Positions 13,001 through 25,053 of a stretch of 64,000 bases of DNA are shown one piece after another (position 1 is the first letter of the stretch; the number at the start of each line of letters is the position of its first letter). The notes below the pieces were generated by a model. That model had not been told where the DNA came from. It searched no databases and was given only the letters and a program-made list of their open reading frames with translations. This stretch comes from Pomacea canaliculata (taxonomy: Eukaryota > Mollusca > Gastropoda > Architaenioglossa > Ampullariidae), in contig NC_037590.1 of the NCBI RefSeq assembly GCF_003073045.1, positions 6,288,016 through 6,352,015 on the forward strand, in the 5' to 3' direction. The translations under genes were made by a program, and so were the position numbers.

Positions 13001-16000
13001 GAAGTGACAGCATATAAAATGCCCTCTGAATACGATGATGAAAAACATAAATAATATTTCATGTTAACCTATTCATGTTTTTATTTTTGTCGTTGTGGAC
13101 TCACACAGTGTTCTTATCACCTCTGGCCATTGTTACAAAGCGAGGATAAGGCGTTGCCCTGGGGCAACATGGGGAATTCGAAGACAAGCATCTTGTTTCT
13201 AAAATTATAAAGCTGTGTTCCGACCCTGCAGAAGTCATTTTACCCCAGGAGCCGAAGTTGTAAAGCAGTTGCAAAGTTGTCCTAGGGTAAAGAAAAATGA
13301 AGTAGTGTCCATGAGGTCTAAACACCCATTTATAACTTCAGAAATAAGATGCTTGTCCTTGAATTCCCCTTGTTGCCCCTGGGCAATCCCTTACCCTCAC
13401 TTCATCATTAAGGCCCATGGAGGTGGTAAGATCTGTAATACAGGCATACAGAACACTGCACAAATCAAATTTATGAGGGATAGCAACTGTCTGCAATAGT
13501 ATTTACCACATTAGGTTTGGCGTGGTGCTGATAGTGCATATGGTTCCACCAGTGTGGAGAGGCACCCTGCAAAAGGACTAACATTATAAGAACATCTCTC
13601 AGGCACCTTTCCCATCATTACCAAAATATATCAGTTATAATACCTCTCATAATTACCAAGAACAATTTAGATATAGCATAACTTGTTTACATCACAAAAA
13701 TGCATATTTTATGAAAAATGTGCACGGAACTAAAACATCAGCAATACTTTCTTGTCTTGTCTGAATTCTCACACCACCTCCTCAGCAAATGTGTACATTC
13801 TCACGCATTGCTTTAATTTACATTGAGCCTTTTAAACCAAGCAAAAATAAAAAAAAAATAAAAAATCAAAAAACAAAACCCTAACTGCTTTATCCAAGGT
13901 TATTGTGAAATATTTCCTATCAATAGTAATCCTAAAAGAAAAAAATGGCAATGAATAAAACAAAAATGCAAAAACTGTACAAATATTGTTACAACAAAGT
14001 GTTCAACCCTTTTACTCCCCTGTATACAAAAACTTAAAAAAAATTAACATAAACCTTAGCAACCTACCCCTCTCCCATAACAAAACCCATGTAACATCTC
14101 CACTTCCTTCAAAATACACACAGGCTTTTTTTTCCAGAGTTCTCCATGAACCAAACTAGGAAATCTGACTATTAAAAAGTACTTAATTATTCAAGTACAG
14201 ATGCTATGACTAAGGCACTATTTGCTAAAAAGCAAATTTACTTTAACGTACATGAATGCTCTTTTCCACTGGGTACATTTTGGATTAGTTTAATACACAG
14301 GATTATAATCTTTAGAAGCACAACTTATCCAGTTATACCTCTTCCTATGGAACCTAAATCAGGTTAGAAATACTGGCAGATGAGAAAAGCTTTCGAAGTG
14401 ATTTATTCTTCACGCTTGTGACTAGCAGCATAAAATTCCAAAATGTAAAATAAATCTAAAACATCTTGGAAGACTTCATGACAACTAAGTTTAACAATTT
14501 TATAAGTTCTTAACCATTTCTGCAATAGTTTACAAATGGTTAATAGACTATAGGGACACTGTTGTGAAACTTTGAAAAAAAATCCCAAACAAAAAACTTT
14601 ATGATTATTATACAACAGCAATATGACAGTTTTAACAATATGGGGACATACTGTTGAAATAAGCATTCCCGCAAGCAGATGAGCTTTGTCTCTTCATGCA
14701 CACTAAAGGGCTTATTATCCGCACACACTAGGACGTGATATATTTCTGGCTCTCTGGTACAGCTTTACAAGACAAAACTAACTAGTATTTCTCTGGATTT
14801 GATCACAAAACTCAAGTTCCAAATGGGTTCATTTTCTTCCACACAACAAATTATTACACCCAAGCAATGTTAAAGGAGAGGAGCAAATTAAGAAAATAAA
14901 ATTATACACAAAGTGAGTCACTAGTATCAAATCTAACATTTATAGCATCACTTATATAGAAATGATAGGATTACGGCAGCTGAACTGAACTCTGAAGAGG
15001 TACACAGACAAAAGCAAGGCCATCATGCATTCCCAGCTACTTAGCTCTATTTTTGTTGGATTTTAATAGTTACACACAAAAACATATTTCTTTTACTGAC
15101 TTGAGGTAAACTAATTAGCAGGAGGATCAAACTAGAGTTCAACAAAATATAATGTTTTTAAAGGTGAACCCAAGTTAAACACGAAATTAAGCTCTCATGC
15201 GGATCCTCCCAAAAGTCACATAAAAACAGAACTATTCAAAGGCCCATATTTCACAAACAGAACAGTTTTCTGCTCAGGTTTTGTTAAGTTACTGTAGTGT
15301 TGAATGCCAGTCTTGGGTGTTGCCTGCCCATTTCTACTTGTTGCTTCTTGGGACATTTGAGATATGCCCATGCAATGTTCAGTTTGCTTTCTGTAACCAA
15401 GTCTTCACAGGGTCCAATAGTTTGTTTGACTCTATTTTGCTCTTCCCTACTGGTGAAATGGCCATTTTGAGAGATCCAAATATTCTTCTGTATAATTGTG
15501 CTTCTAAGTTGGCTGCTGAGACTAAGTTGACCCTCACAGGAAAGTCAGTGAAGAACATGCTAACCCAAATGTAGATGTCAGCTCAGTGAGGGCTGCTGTG
15601 GGTTTTTTTTTTTGCTGCATGGTAAATAGCATGGCATCATGAGCAACACCTGCATATTCTGCTTAAAGAAAATTACTGGCATTTAACAATACAGTGACTC
15701 ATCCTTCTCTTTTCCTCCAAATAACTTTAGGCATTGATCTCCAGTAGAATTTTAGTTGCCTTATGGTAATACATAATATCTAGAGACTTTTGTAGTGTTC
15801 TCAAATTTCTTCTTCTTTTTTAAAATATAACCATCACGTATCTTCAACCTGCTTTTAGGACATTTAAGCAATCCACCACTCAGCTGCCTTTTCTTCAACA
15901 TTCAGAAGGTAAGGGTTCTTACAGGACAAAACTTGTTACTACACTATGATTTCATTGCAGCAAGAATCACCACATCTATAGATATTTAATGTAGAAAAAG

Positions 16001-19000
16001 ACAAAACTGACACCATGTAATTTAAAAAGTCTTTTACATTTACTTTGTGGTAAGCATCTTTCTTTATAAGACCATTTGATTTCTTAATTTTACTTGATGC
16101 ATCATTACCTCACGAATCTCACTTCAACGCAGTCTTTCAGAATAGAAATTTGGCAGATGCTCTTATTCTGTTTGAAATTCTCTGCCCCTATATCTTCACT
16201 TGAATACTTCGTCCAGCCTTAAATTCACCTCTTTCAGACCCACCTTTCATAATCCAGTGAACTCTTCAGTTCACTTCTCATCTTTGTCCATGTTTGCTAA
16301 GCATCATTCATATGCAATTGTTTTCTTTGCCATATCATTTAACTGTCAGTTTGTTTATAATCATTAAAGAACAGTGTTTTGCATCCTAATGGGGAAATGT
16401 GCTAAACAAATTGAATTATTATTAAATTATCTCCTTATTTTCAGAAACTGGTAGTACTATTTCAGAACCAGCAATCATCTCAATATTAGCATGACTCTTG
16501 CAAAATTGCAAATAAAAAAAGCATATTATGCACTGACTAATGAACAGTCTTGTAACTTATTAGAATTTATTTTCCAGGTACATCTGAAGTAAAAAGCAGC
16601 ATTCTTAAAGTGAATTCATTATTCCTAAATGCTGCCTTTTTTTTGAACACTGTAAGCATGCTTTGTGTAAATTGGTAAGGTAAGGGACTTAAAAATTAAA
16701 ATAATAAGGGTTAGCTGAGAATGTCATGCTTAAGAAAACATGCAACCAACACACAGTTCATGCACCAAACAGATTTTCAAGCATTTTCTTTAAAGCAGCA
16801 TGCAAAATTTAGGTATTGTTAGTGGTCTGTTCCGATTACATATCCACAGACACATCCAGTTGGTCAGGCAAATTAAAAGCCTGAAATGGTGAAGAAGATA
16901 CACATTAGTGGGGGGGAAAAAGGAGAGTTAAGGTAGGTCTGCAGACAAGGAAACATTTAAGATAGCTTGCACAAGAGCATTTTCCTAGCATCACGTCTGC
17001 TGTCACTTTCTTCCATCAATCTTACAACAGTTAAAACCGAGTTGTTACAAAATATATGGCATTCATATCGCATGTGCCAATGGAATACTACTGTATTTCA
17101 CAATAACTTATTGTATCATGAGGGACAGCTAGCTTGCCAGCTTAGGAGGAATTTATGGGGTACAAAAGTGCCATTTCACAATATCTCATTTGCAAGGGTT
17201 CAAAATAGTTGTTTTATATAGTGTGCCCATTAATTTAAAATTTGTTCTCGGTGGGTTCAAAGAAGCTAGTAAAAACACATTTGCAGGGCACATTTAAATG
17301 TTATGAATATAGCCCTCCCTGCTGAATATTCACTAAACCCACTCTTATTATACAGATAAATGCAACATGAAACGTTGCATACCTCTAATGCTATGACTTT
17401 TTGGAATGTTAAAAAACCCATCTAAGCCATAGTTTATTCAAATGTCAGCTTAATGAATGTGCTCTTGTACTGCAAGTTGTAAACAAAGATTTATAGCCAT
17501 TCAACCCACTAAGTCTCTGATAGTTGCATACAACTGCAGACCGGTTTATAGGTATCTGTGATTCTCTAATACTAAAACTTAAATGTGAAAATAGAGAAAC
17601 ATGCAAAACACACAAAAGATTTCTGAAAAAAAATTGCTAGGAAGTTTCACAATAAAATGAAGCCAATATTTATTCAAACGGGAGTATATAAGCATGTCTG
17701 GTCAAGCAAGAATCCTGCACCACAACAAGGTTTTACCTTGAGAAATCCGACAGTAAGATAGTGGAAGAAGTGGTCCCATTTGGATTTTTTAAAAACAGAT
17801 AAATGGCCAAAGTCGTGTTGAAGCCAACCAGTCTGAGCCTGTAATAAAAGCATGTGGAGACAATGGTCACACAGGCATGGGAACTACATTTAATACTGCA
17901 CCAGCACAGGACAGTGGACAAGAAGCTGGTTTTGCTGTGTCTCCAACTCGGTCTAGATGAAAGGAGGAGTTTAATATGCGCTGCTGTCTGACATAGCACA
18001 CAAAGCATGCAAGCCGTTCCTGAAAGCCACTAAATGAGTGCTTGCAGGCACCAGTTTTACCTTAAGAAATCCCATGGTAAAATAGTGAAGCAGTTGATCC
18101 AGTTTGAACATATTCTTAAAGACTGACAAGTGTCCGAAGTCATGCTGAAGCCATGCTGATTGGGCCTACAAAGTAAAAACACACTTCAAACTTCTGTATA
18201 AAAAGATTTCAAGGAATTGGTTACCTCCCTTTCTCTGTAGCAGCTCTAAACAGACTTGCCTAATCGCCTGTTGTGTCATCAAAATATAACCCATCGGCGG
18301 GGGGGGGGGGGGGGAGACAAGAAATGTGTAAATCTGGTGGTCTCCCCTCCCTCAGCTGTTGATCATTCTGCTGTTTATACTGCTTTAAGACCAAGCAACA
18401 CCAGCGACATTCCAAGGAGAGCTTCAGTGGAAATGACAGTGTGCTTGGAAGAAAAACACTGGCTTGACTCTCTGACATAATTTTATTATTGACTACCATG
18501 TTTTTAATTTTTAAAAACTATGCTCACACTGGCAATCACAATATAAACTTTCATTTCAGAAATCTGAGAAAATATTGATTAAAGAGGAAAAACAATGACC
18601 ACCCACAAATCCTCTAATTTACATTTAACGTGATCCCTGTATCCCTTATTACCACTACTATTAGTTTATATATTGAATTAGTTTACATTTATTTACATTA
18701 CATTTAAAATGTTTACTTCATGTATTTGTTTTACACGTGCCTCTATTTTATAAGCTGTCTTATTTAAGCAAGTTATCTTTACATCTATTCAGGCTGTGCC
18801 TTATTTTATAAGTATAAGTTAATACTTCCCTGAGAAATTTAAAAAAAAAAAGAAAAAAAAAAAAGAATCAAAATAAGCCACAGCAATGGTCTTCATTTCC
18901 CACTTCATGCAGCCAATGACAGAAGCACAGAACAGCTCAATAAAAATTCGAAGATTATCAGATCCCCTTGCAAATTACCAGGTAATCTTGAGACAAAGGA

Positions 19001-22000
19001 GCAGGTAACGTCTTAGCTCGAGTAAGGTGACAGATGCATTCTGCCTAGGCAAGCAGTCATGTCAATCAGTGACAGATGTTGGTCAGTCAGTGACAGTATT
19101 GTCAACGAGCCAGCAAGAGAAAAAACATGATCAAATGACTTTCCTGGCCATTATTATCAAGTAGAAAACTGTATTGCTTAATGCTGGTTGCATCAAGTAA
19201 CAGCAATTTTATACTGTCACTTTTATTGTCGTATGCATGTGGAAATTTGCATGGTTATAATATGTTGGAATTAAGCCAAATCTCAAAACTGCACTTGATC
19301 TGTCAAGCAAGTCAGAAGAGAAGATACACAAGTTAGCTGATATTTTAATCTTTTAACAGGGTTCCCAGGGACAGGGATGGTGCCAAGTAAGGACCTTTCA
19401 TGCATTCGTAAGGACCTAAGTGACAGTCATCAATGCTTAAGTTTTTCTCTTGTATGGTCGGAAAGATGTATTATTTATGAATCTGTGGTCTTCTCTATGT
19501 TCTCAAATACATGTATTTCTAGTAATAAATAATCAAAGAGTTAATTTTGATGCCTGTCTGCCATATTTAGATTAGATAACTTAAAAAGTGTCCTTAGCGC
19601 GCTAACATACACCATTAATGTTCCAAGTTTTCTAGAAATCTAAGTAATAATAATTGCAAAACCTGAAAGCCATTCTTTGGTGTAATACAAAAGTCAGTTC
19701 ATGTCTCTCTCTCGCACACACACTCTAACGGGAAGAGAGAGAGAGAGAAATAGAGCTATGCACAGAAGTACTAGAAGATCAAGGTCAAGAAAGAGTAAGT
19801 TTCTAAAGTCCTTTTGAAAAAAGAGTGTTTTTTGCGAATACGGAAGGGCAACTAGTGTTGTACAAATGTGTAGACCAAACATGTGGCGAAAAATAGTCGG
19901 TATTTTGCGCCAAAGTCGACTCCGAAAATAAATTTGTGGTAATATTTTATCGATATAAGGACTTGTAAGGGTCACAGAGAAAATGTAAGGACCTGTGTGA
20001 GAATTTGTAAGGACCACATGGCAAATATAAGGACTTATAAGGCCTTACGGCGAAAATTCAATATGTAAGGACTTGTAAGGACCTTGTAAGGACCTGGGAA
20101 CCCTGTTTTAATTTTTCTTCTGTATTTTTCTTTCACTTACCCGTCCTTATTTTCCTACATGCCTTATAGTTACCGTTTTGCTGCATTTGGAGCTTCCATT
20201 GTGAAGATAGGTATGTTTTAAATCAATTACTACCATTAGCATCATTAACATGAGAAAAATGTACATGAGATCATGCTTTGCAGTAATAAACATTGTCATC
20301 AGGCACAAGACAAAATGATCTAAACACACTGAAATGATTTTTCTTTTTCAGTTACTTAGACAAAATATATATATAAATAGTGAAGTAACGAGTCATGACA
20401 AGTCTTTGCATGGTGATTTGCAACAAATAATCTTATTTTGAATGCGACAAAGTGAAAAAGACATCGATAAACATGCTGGGGAAACAGCAACAATACCTTA
20501 CCTGCACAATTGTACAACAGAGAAGAGTGATGAGATAAGGAATCCACCCAGTTCCGAACTGTTTCATGACTAGGTAGCCTAAAACTTCGAAAGCTATGAT
20601 GTGTGCCAGATGTATGAAGAAGAAAGCGTAGCTAGGCCTGAACAGATCCTGCAAAAATAACATCCCAGATACTACTTTTGGTGTCATCATTAAATTGATT
20701 ATCATATAAATGAACACAAAAAAACCTCACCAGAAGTATTATTAAAAAATAAATAACTTAAACAATAAGCATCTACAAAGTTGAACATTTCTTTTTCTTC
20801 CACCCAATTGCAGATCTTAATTTAAAAAAAAACAAACAAAAAAAAAAAAAACCCTACCATTTTCTCTGCGGTTTTCCTGAGTTCCCGAAAGTCTCTGTCG
20901 ATTGCTTGCACTTGCTGCTCCTCTGGTTTAACAGAACCCAAATGGATGGGCTTCAGGTATTTCTGAACAGCCTTAAGGTCATTGTGAAATGCACGGAAAG
21001 CATCCTGCACAGAAAACCAGATGTGTGAAAACTGCTGACACCACATAAACTTTTACTATGCAGTCCTCAGCCACTAAGATGAAAATATATCTACAGCTAA
21101 CATGTCCAACAGCAGCCTGCAACACATCAATACAACTAAAACCTGCTTTCTTTCTCACTCCACATACAACATACAGCATCAGTACAAAATAGGGCATCTT
21201 TTACATCAATCGGCTACAAACAACATTCATGCTTATCAGTTGCTTTTTTTAATTAAATCAATTTACAGATTCAGGGTGCATAAGATCAGACAGACAGGTT
21301 TCCATCAACCATCATGTGTCTTTCCATGCGAACTGATAGCCACAAAAGGCAGGCAGTGAAAATGAAAGATGTTTTCTTTAGTCCATGAGCGAAACTGGAC
21401 TGTCAAATATGACTATCCAATATTAGCATGGACAGGGAAGACTTCTAAAAACGTGTTCCCGATTCCTCCCCATAAGCTCAAATACATTTCGGTGCCACAA
21501 TATCTAGTTCACTTAAATATCAATCTGAGCACATCACTCATATTTTTGTCAGATACTGATAATTAATGGCAATATAAACCTACTCTTTCATGTTCATACT
21601 TTTCATTCATTATCAATATGTGCCACTTAATTTTGCTAAACTGCAAAGAGGCACTTGTCACTTGTGTGTCAGTCTAAAACAGTGAGGCAAGGTGATGTGC
21701 TTATCTCTTTCCATGCGAACTGACAACCACAAAAGGCAGGCAGTGAAAATGAAAGATGTTTTCTTTAGTCCATGAGCGAAACTGGATGGTCAAGTATGAT
21801 TATATCCAATATTAGCATGGACAAGCAATCAATGAGTGAAATGGGTGGACAGAAAACTTCCCCTGCCCACCCAGCAGCTGCTAGCAGAAATGGTTGGGAT
21901 TTGCCCAAGTAATGGTGAACCATAAACTTTCACTGCCTGGATAGCCAATAAGATAAAGACCTATTGTGAGTGATTACATTTTCTCCGCTTGTCTCTTTCC

Positions 22001-25000
22001 AATGCTAACTGACAGCCACAAAAAGCAGGCTGTGAAAAAAAAGTCTTTTTTCAGTCAATGAGCAAAACTGAAAGGTCAAGTATGATAATCCAATATTAGC
22101 ATTGACAGGCAAAACTTCTTTCCCTATCTTTACCCTACACAACAAACATTTTTAGTGCTGGCACATCTAGTTCATTTAAATGAGCTATGAAAGTAATATA
22201 TAATTTTTTCATTAAACCTCCTTCCTTCAAACTTTTTTTGTCACCATTATTGTTTTAATGAAATTAAAAACTGATTGCATATCCCCTTCCCCCCATTTTG
22301 TGTACTTCAGTTTCCTTCCCCATGTTTTGGGATCTTTACTAAGAGAAGTTTGTTTCTGTGACCTTAGGAGCTCATGTTTACATGATATGGTGTTTTGCTT
22401 TAAGCCTCCGAACCTGTTGATGACATTAGGTGATAATTTGCTGTCCACTAGCAAACAGACAGGTGGTTAAACATGTTAACAGACGTGTCAAGAGACATGT
22501 AAACAGACATGCACAGATCACAAAGCTGTGCATAATCCCCAGTTCATGCTAGGCAATCACTTTTTGCCACCCTTGATATCCAAATACTGCTGCTGGAATG
22601 TGCATCATGTTAAATCTGTGTAAAGGAAAAATTTAAAATACCATGCTTTACATTAAGGAATGTTGTCCTAAGACACACCTATCAACACATACTTTTATCC
22701 GTCATCAAGATAGCAAGCTGCTGTTACTAATACTTCTAAAAAAAAACAACAATAGTATTACAATACTTAACAGAAGTTCACCACACAAAATCACTGACAA
22801 AAATCTGTGACAGACACTTATATACAGTACACCCACCCTGTACTTACAAAAATGAACTTGAGTGCAACTTAAAAGTGAGGAAGAACAGAATGAATGGATG
22901 GATTCTGAGAGAATGCTTGCATGGTTTGTAAGATTTTAAATACTAAAACTCAAGAAGTTCTTGCTGACTAAAATAGTGAACACCCGAAAGGTGTTTGTAC
23001 ACGCTTGCAAAGCTCCCATCTTCCACTTGTCTCTTTCCATGCGAACTGACAGCCTTAAAATGACAGGCAGTGAAATAGAAAGATATTTCCTTTAGTCCAT
23101 GAGCGAAACTGAAAGGTCAATGATGACCATCCAGTATTAGTATGGACGGAGGACATAGTTCTTTTGACACTCACCAAGACTAAGAAGAGAGAGAAAAAGA
23201 AAAACACAGATCAAGAAAGAAAGCATCATTGGAAATGTAAAATAAACAACAAACTCGAACAAATATAAGCAGTGTCTGACACTCTATTGCTTAAATATTT
23301 ATAGTATATGGAGGTCAGTGATTTTTTTTTCTATGATTTGTATTACACAAAAATGACAATGAACTGCAGTTTTCAGTTATACTATTCACATAAGTTTGCA
23401 CACATAAAATAATTATGCCAACAGAATCAAACTGCTCCAACATCAAGCAACCTCCAAATATAGGTTCACCTGCAGAACCATCACATATAATTTACCGTTG
23501 CATCCTGACCAGCATAATGGGAGATGACTCTACTTCCTCCAGGATGCTTCCTGACCCAGTCTGTAATGTTGTAGACTTGACCATCAATGACCAGCCATTT
23601 ATCATTGCCACTGTGCTCTCGAACTTCATTCCAGCTGTACACCTTCACCTACACAAAGCAACACCAAATGCACTGCTATTAATACAGCCCTTGAACTGTT
23701 TGAAAAGAAAAAAATCTTGCATGCAATAAGCGTATATGGGTGCATGGTGGTTTAGTCTATGTATGATTTATGTAAAGCACCATAAGCAAATCTTTGGAAA
23801 GGCACTATATAAATTCTCATTATTTTTTTATTATTCCACATTACAGTACAATCCCTTAAATACAAATCTACAATTTACCTGAATATTACAATAAGACTCC
23901 CAAACTTACTCTCACCTTTTCTCTTTCCTGTACTCATATGTTTTTCTTCATCTCTCTCTCTCACACACACAACCATGTAAACAAACCTCCACTTTCACTC
24001 CTGCCTCTCATTTATATATTAGTTTGGGGGCAACACAAAAGAAAACAATCATTATATACAGGAATATACCAGGTTCATCTTATCTAGCATTTTATACAGA
24101 CATTATAACTATGGCCTTAGGAGATTACAGAGAATTCACTACGTGCTAGCATTTTCAATAAACAGCCATTATATAGTTTGTGTTTGTTAACAATTACTAT
24201 TAATGATTTCTATCATTTTCATTTGAAAAAAAAAAGTCTTTACGAGACATTCGTGTACAACACATGCAATCACAGAAATATTTCAAGATTTAAGCCACCT
24301 ACATATACACAAGCAACATACTATACATAACAGACTTAACAATTATGGCAATCTGTCTAATACAATGTCATTATTAACTGTCGTCTGGTCACTAAGCTGG
24401 CTTTGAGACACCACTACCATAAATAGCTTAAATATTGCTTAAAAGCACATTACTAATAAAAACACATATGAATTAACATATGCAGTGACCTTCCAAACTT
24501 CTTCTTGACTAAATCCTCCCAAAACCATTTTAAATAATTATAAAGCAAATCCCTGCAAATAAAAATTATTCAAGGTTTTTACGTGTTAACAGAAATAGCA
24601 CACACAATTATCATTATGAAGGAAAAAGCCACAAGTGCATACTTTCTTACTAAGTGTCCAAGATAAAGATTTTTAAAAATTAATTTTACTTTCTTTTTTA
24701 AAAATCTACTGTTATGAGAAACAGAGGCAACAGCTTATAGGCCCCAAGCACCAGTTGTGGCATTTGAAACACTTCCAAGTTAAAGTGTGTTGTGACCAGG
24801 CCCGTTCTTAGCCCCCGCGGGGCCCGAGGCAAAGGGCATGTGCGGGGCCCTCACGCCACAATCACTCGGTTTTCCATATGCCTAGTTACCATATCAATCA
24901 AAAGCGCGGGGCCCTAGGCAGATGCCTCGTCCGTCTGCCCCTAAGCACGGCCCTGGTTGTGACATAATCTAAGTGATTATTATCAAAGGCAGAAAGCTAC

Positions 25001-25053
25001 ATATATAAATATACCTCTTTCTCTTCCTTTTCCCCTTGTCCACCCCGGCCCAT
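10044..25053 (-). CDS. FADS2-like: Front-end fatty acid desaturase (delta-5/delta-6 type), cytochrome b5 fusion
   Basis: This ER-membrane desaturase inserts a double bond between the carboxyl end and an existing double bond of polyunsaturated fatty acyl-CoA, in LC-PUFA synthesis (family knowledge). Coding exons in order are 25015-25053 ([16 protein letters not shown]), 23496-23648, 20858-21004, 20502-20648, then 18061-18165 or 17737-17838, 13507-13566, 12876-12941, 12561-12621, 12157-12233, 11715-11809, 11032-11208, 10587-10712 and 10044-10104 (TAA). All have GT-AG sites and matching phases. The product is 437 residues with the first alternative exon or 436 with the second, which is normal for the family. 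Cytochrome b5 has HPGG at 48-51 and a second heme His at 71. Histidine boxes are HDFGH (170-174), HYQHH (208-212) and QIEHH (372-376). Hydrophobic segments lie in the 114-162 stretch and after box II. The ATG is just after a likely 3' splice site (TTCTGAACAG), so a 5' UTR exon is expected upstream. Regioselectivity cannot be read from the sequence. Confidence 0.95.
10587..11208 (-). CDS. FADS2-like: Desaturase exons with QIEHH box (11032-11208 and 10587-10712)
   Basis: Exon 11032-11208 encodes [20 protein letters not shown] and runs to HLNFQIEH. The last His codon is split by a phase-2 intron of 319 bp (donor GTGAGC). Exon 10587-10712 continues [20 protein letters not shown] to YGAFADIV and ends in phase 2. 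QIEHH, with Gln in place of the first His, is the hallmark of front-end desaturases and distinguishes them from delta-9 enzymes. The final exon, 10044-10104, adds [13 protein letters not shown] and a short KAFHSS tail before TAA. Confidence 0.93.
13104..13440. mobile_element. Foldback (long inverted repeat) MITE-like element, copy 1
   Basis: The two halves, about 13104-13265 and 13275-13440, are imperfect inverted copies of each other. For example, GGCAACATGGGGAATTCGAA in the left arm matches GGCAACAAGGGGAATTCAAG on the reverse strand of the right arm. The whole unit could fold into one long hairpin. A diverged copy lies at 35559-35865. It sits in a desaturase intron. ORFs in it are palindrome artefacts. 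Confidence 0.7.
13567..17736. other. Large desaturase intron, no exon recognised
   Basis: This is the 4.2-kb intron between the alternative exon pair and the His-box-II exon. It contains AT-rich sequence with short A-runs and no further copy of the HDFGH exon that I could find. ORFs of up to 97 codons are present but have no family resemblance or flanking splice-site support. Confidence 0.5.
17737..17838 (-). CDS. FADS2-like: Desaturase alternative exon 5b (His box I, canonical form)
   Basis: The exon has 34 codons, phase 0 on both sides, with acceptor ATTACAG and donor GTAAAA. It encodes [18 protein letters not shown] followed by [16 protein letters not shown]. The SKW-D/N-H stretch after HDFGH is the form usual in animal front-end desaturases as I recall them, so this is probably the ancestral exon and 5a the derived one. 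Including both exons would keep the frame but duplicate the first histidine box, which should not give a working enzyme. Confidence 0.88.
18061..18165 (-). CDS. FADS2-like: Desaturase alternative exon 5a (His box I, variant form)
   Basis: The exon has 35 codons, phase 0 on both sides, acceptor TTTGTAG and donor GTAAAA. It encodes [16 protein letters not shown] followed by [19 protein letters not shown]. The HDFGH box is intact. It lies 222 bp upstream, in gene order, of a second exon (17737-17838) coding for the same protein segment. About 24 of 34 aligned residues agree, and the differences cluster just after the His box. It retains open frame, consensus splice sites and conserved catalytic residues, so it does not look like a dead duplicate. 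Mutually exclusive use is inferred from the tandem layout and would switch this segment of the enzyme. Confidence 0.85.
18299..18314. repeat. G16 homopolymer
   Basis: An uninterrupted run of 16 G in the desaturase intron just upstream, in gene order, of alternative exon 5a. On the transcribed strand of the gene it is a C-run in RNA. The exact length is likely to be unreliable in any assembly. Confidence 0.9.
19357..20105. mobile_element. TIR-bounded DNA transposon derivative (749 bp) with subterminal GTAAGGACC repeats
   Basis: The ends are perfect 13-bp inverted repeats, CAGGGTTCCCAGG at 19357-19369 and its complement at 20093-20105. An identical hexamer TTTTAA abuts both ends (19351-19356 and 20106-20111), consistent with a target-site duplication, though in AT-rich DNA this is weak evidence. 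Many GTAAGGACC/GTAAGGACTT units lie inside both ends, as transposase-binding arrays often do. No transposase is encoded. The superfamily is not assigned. It lies in the intron upstream of exon 5a. Confidence 0.7.
21318..23149. repeat. Four dispersed copies of a 120-bp intronic repeat
   Basis: Copies are at about 21318-21436, 21704-21823, 21989-22109 and 23026-23149, all in the same orientation within one desaturase intron. Each begins CTCTTTCCATGCGAACTGAC, passes through a shared AGTCCATGAGCGAAACTG motif and ends CCAATATTAGCATGGACA. Short inverted ends (TCCATGC / GCATGGA) suggest a small MITE or a local duplication series. It encodes nothing. Confidence 0.7.
23496..23648 (-). CDS. FADS2-like: Desaturase exon 2: cytochrome b5 domain
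   Basis: The exon has 51 codons, phase 0 on both sides. It reads [20 protein letters not shown] and continues to [21 protein letters not shown]. The HPGG heme-binding motif and the following DATDAFRAFH (completed by the next exon at 20858-21004) supply the two heme histidines that pass electrons to the di-iron centre. The donor is GTAAAT. Confidence 0.95.
24797..24955. mobile_element. hAT-type MITE with exact 8-bp target duplication
   Basis: A 159-bp GC-rich element in desaturase intron 1. The inverted ends are CAGGCCCGTTCTTAG and, on the other strand, CAGGGCCGTGCTTAG, 13 of 15 identical. It is flanked by identical octamers GTTGTGAC at 24789-24796 and 24956-24963. An 8-bp duplication and CAGGG-type ends fit the hAT superfamily. 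There is no coding capacity. Confidence 0.8.

Noticed and set aside
13101..13499. Two overlapping ORFs with similar text on opposite strands
   Set aside because: They are the two arms of an inverted-repeat element, not genes.
17733..18008. 91-codon minus-strand ORF over alternative exon 5b
   Set aside because: Wrong frame of the true exon 17737-17838.
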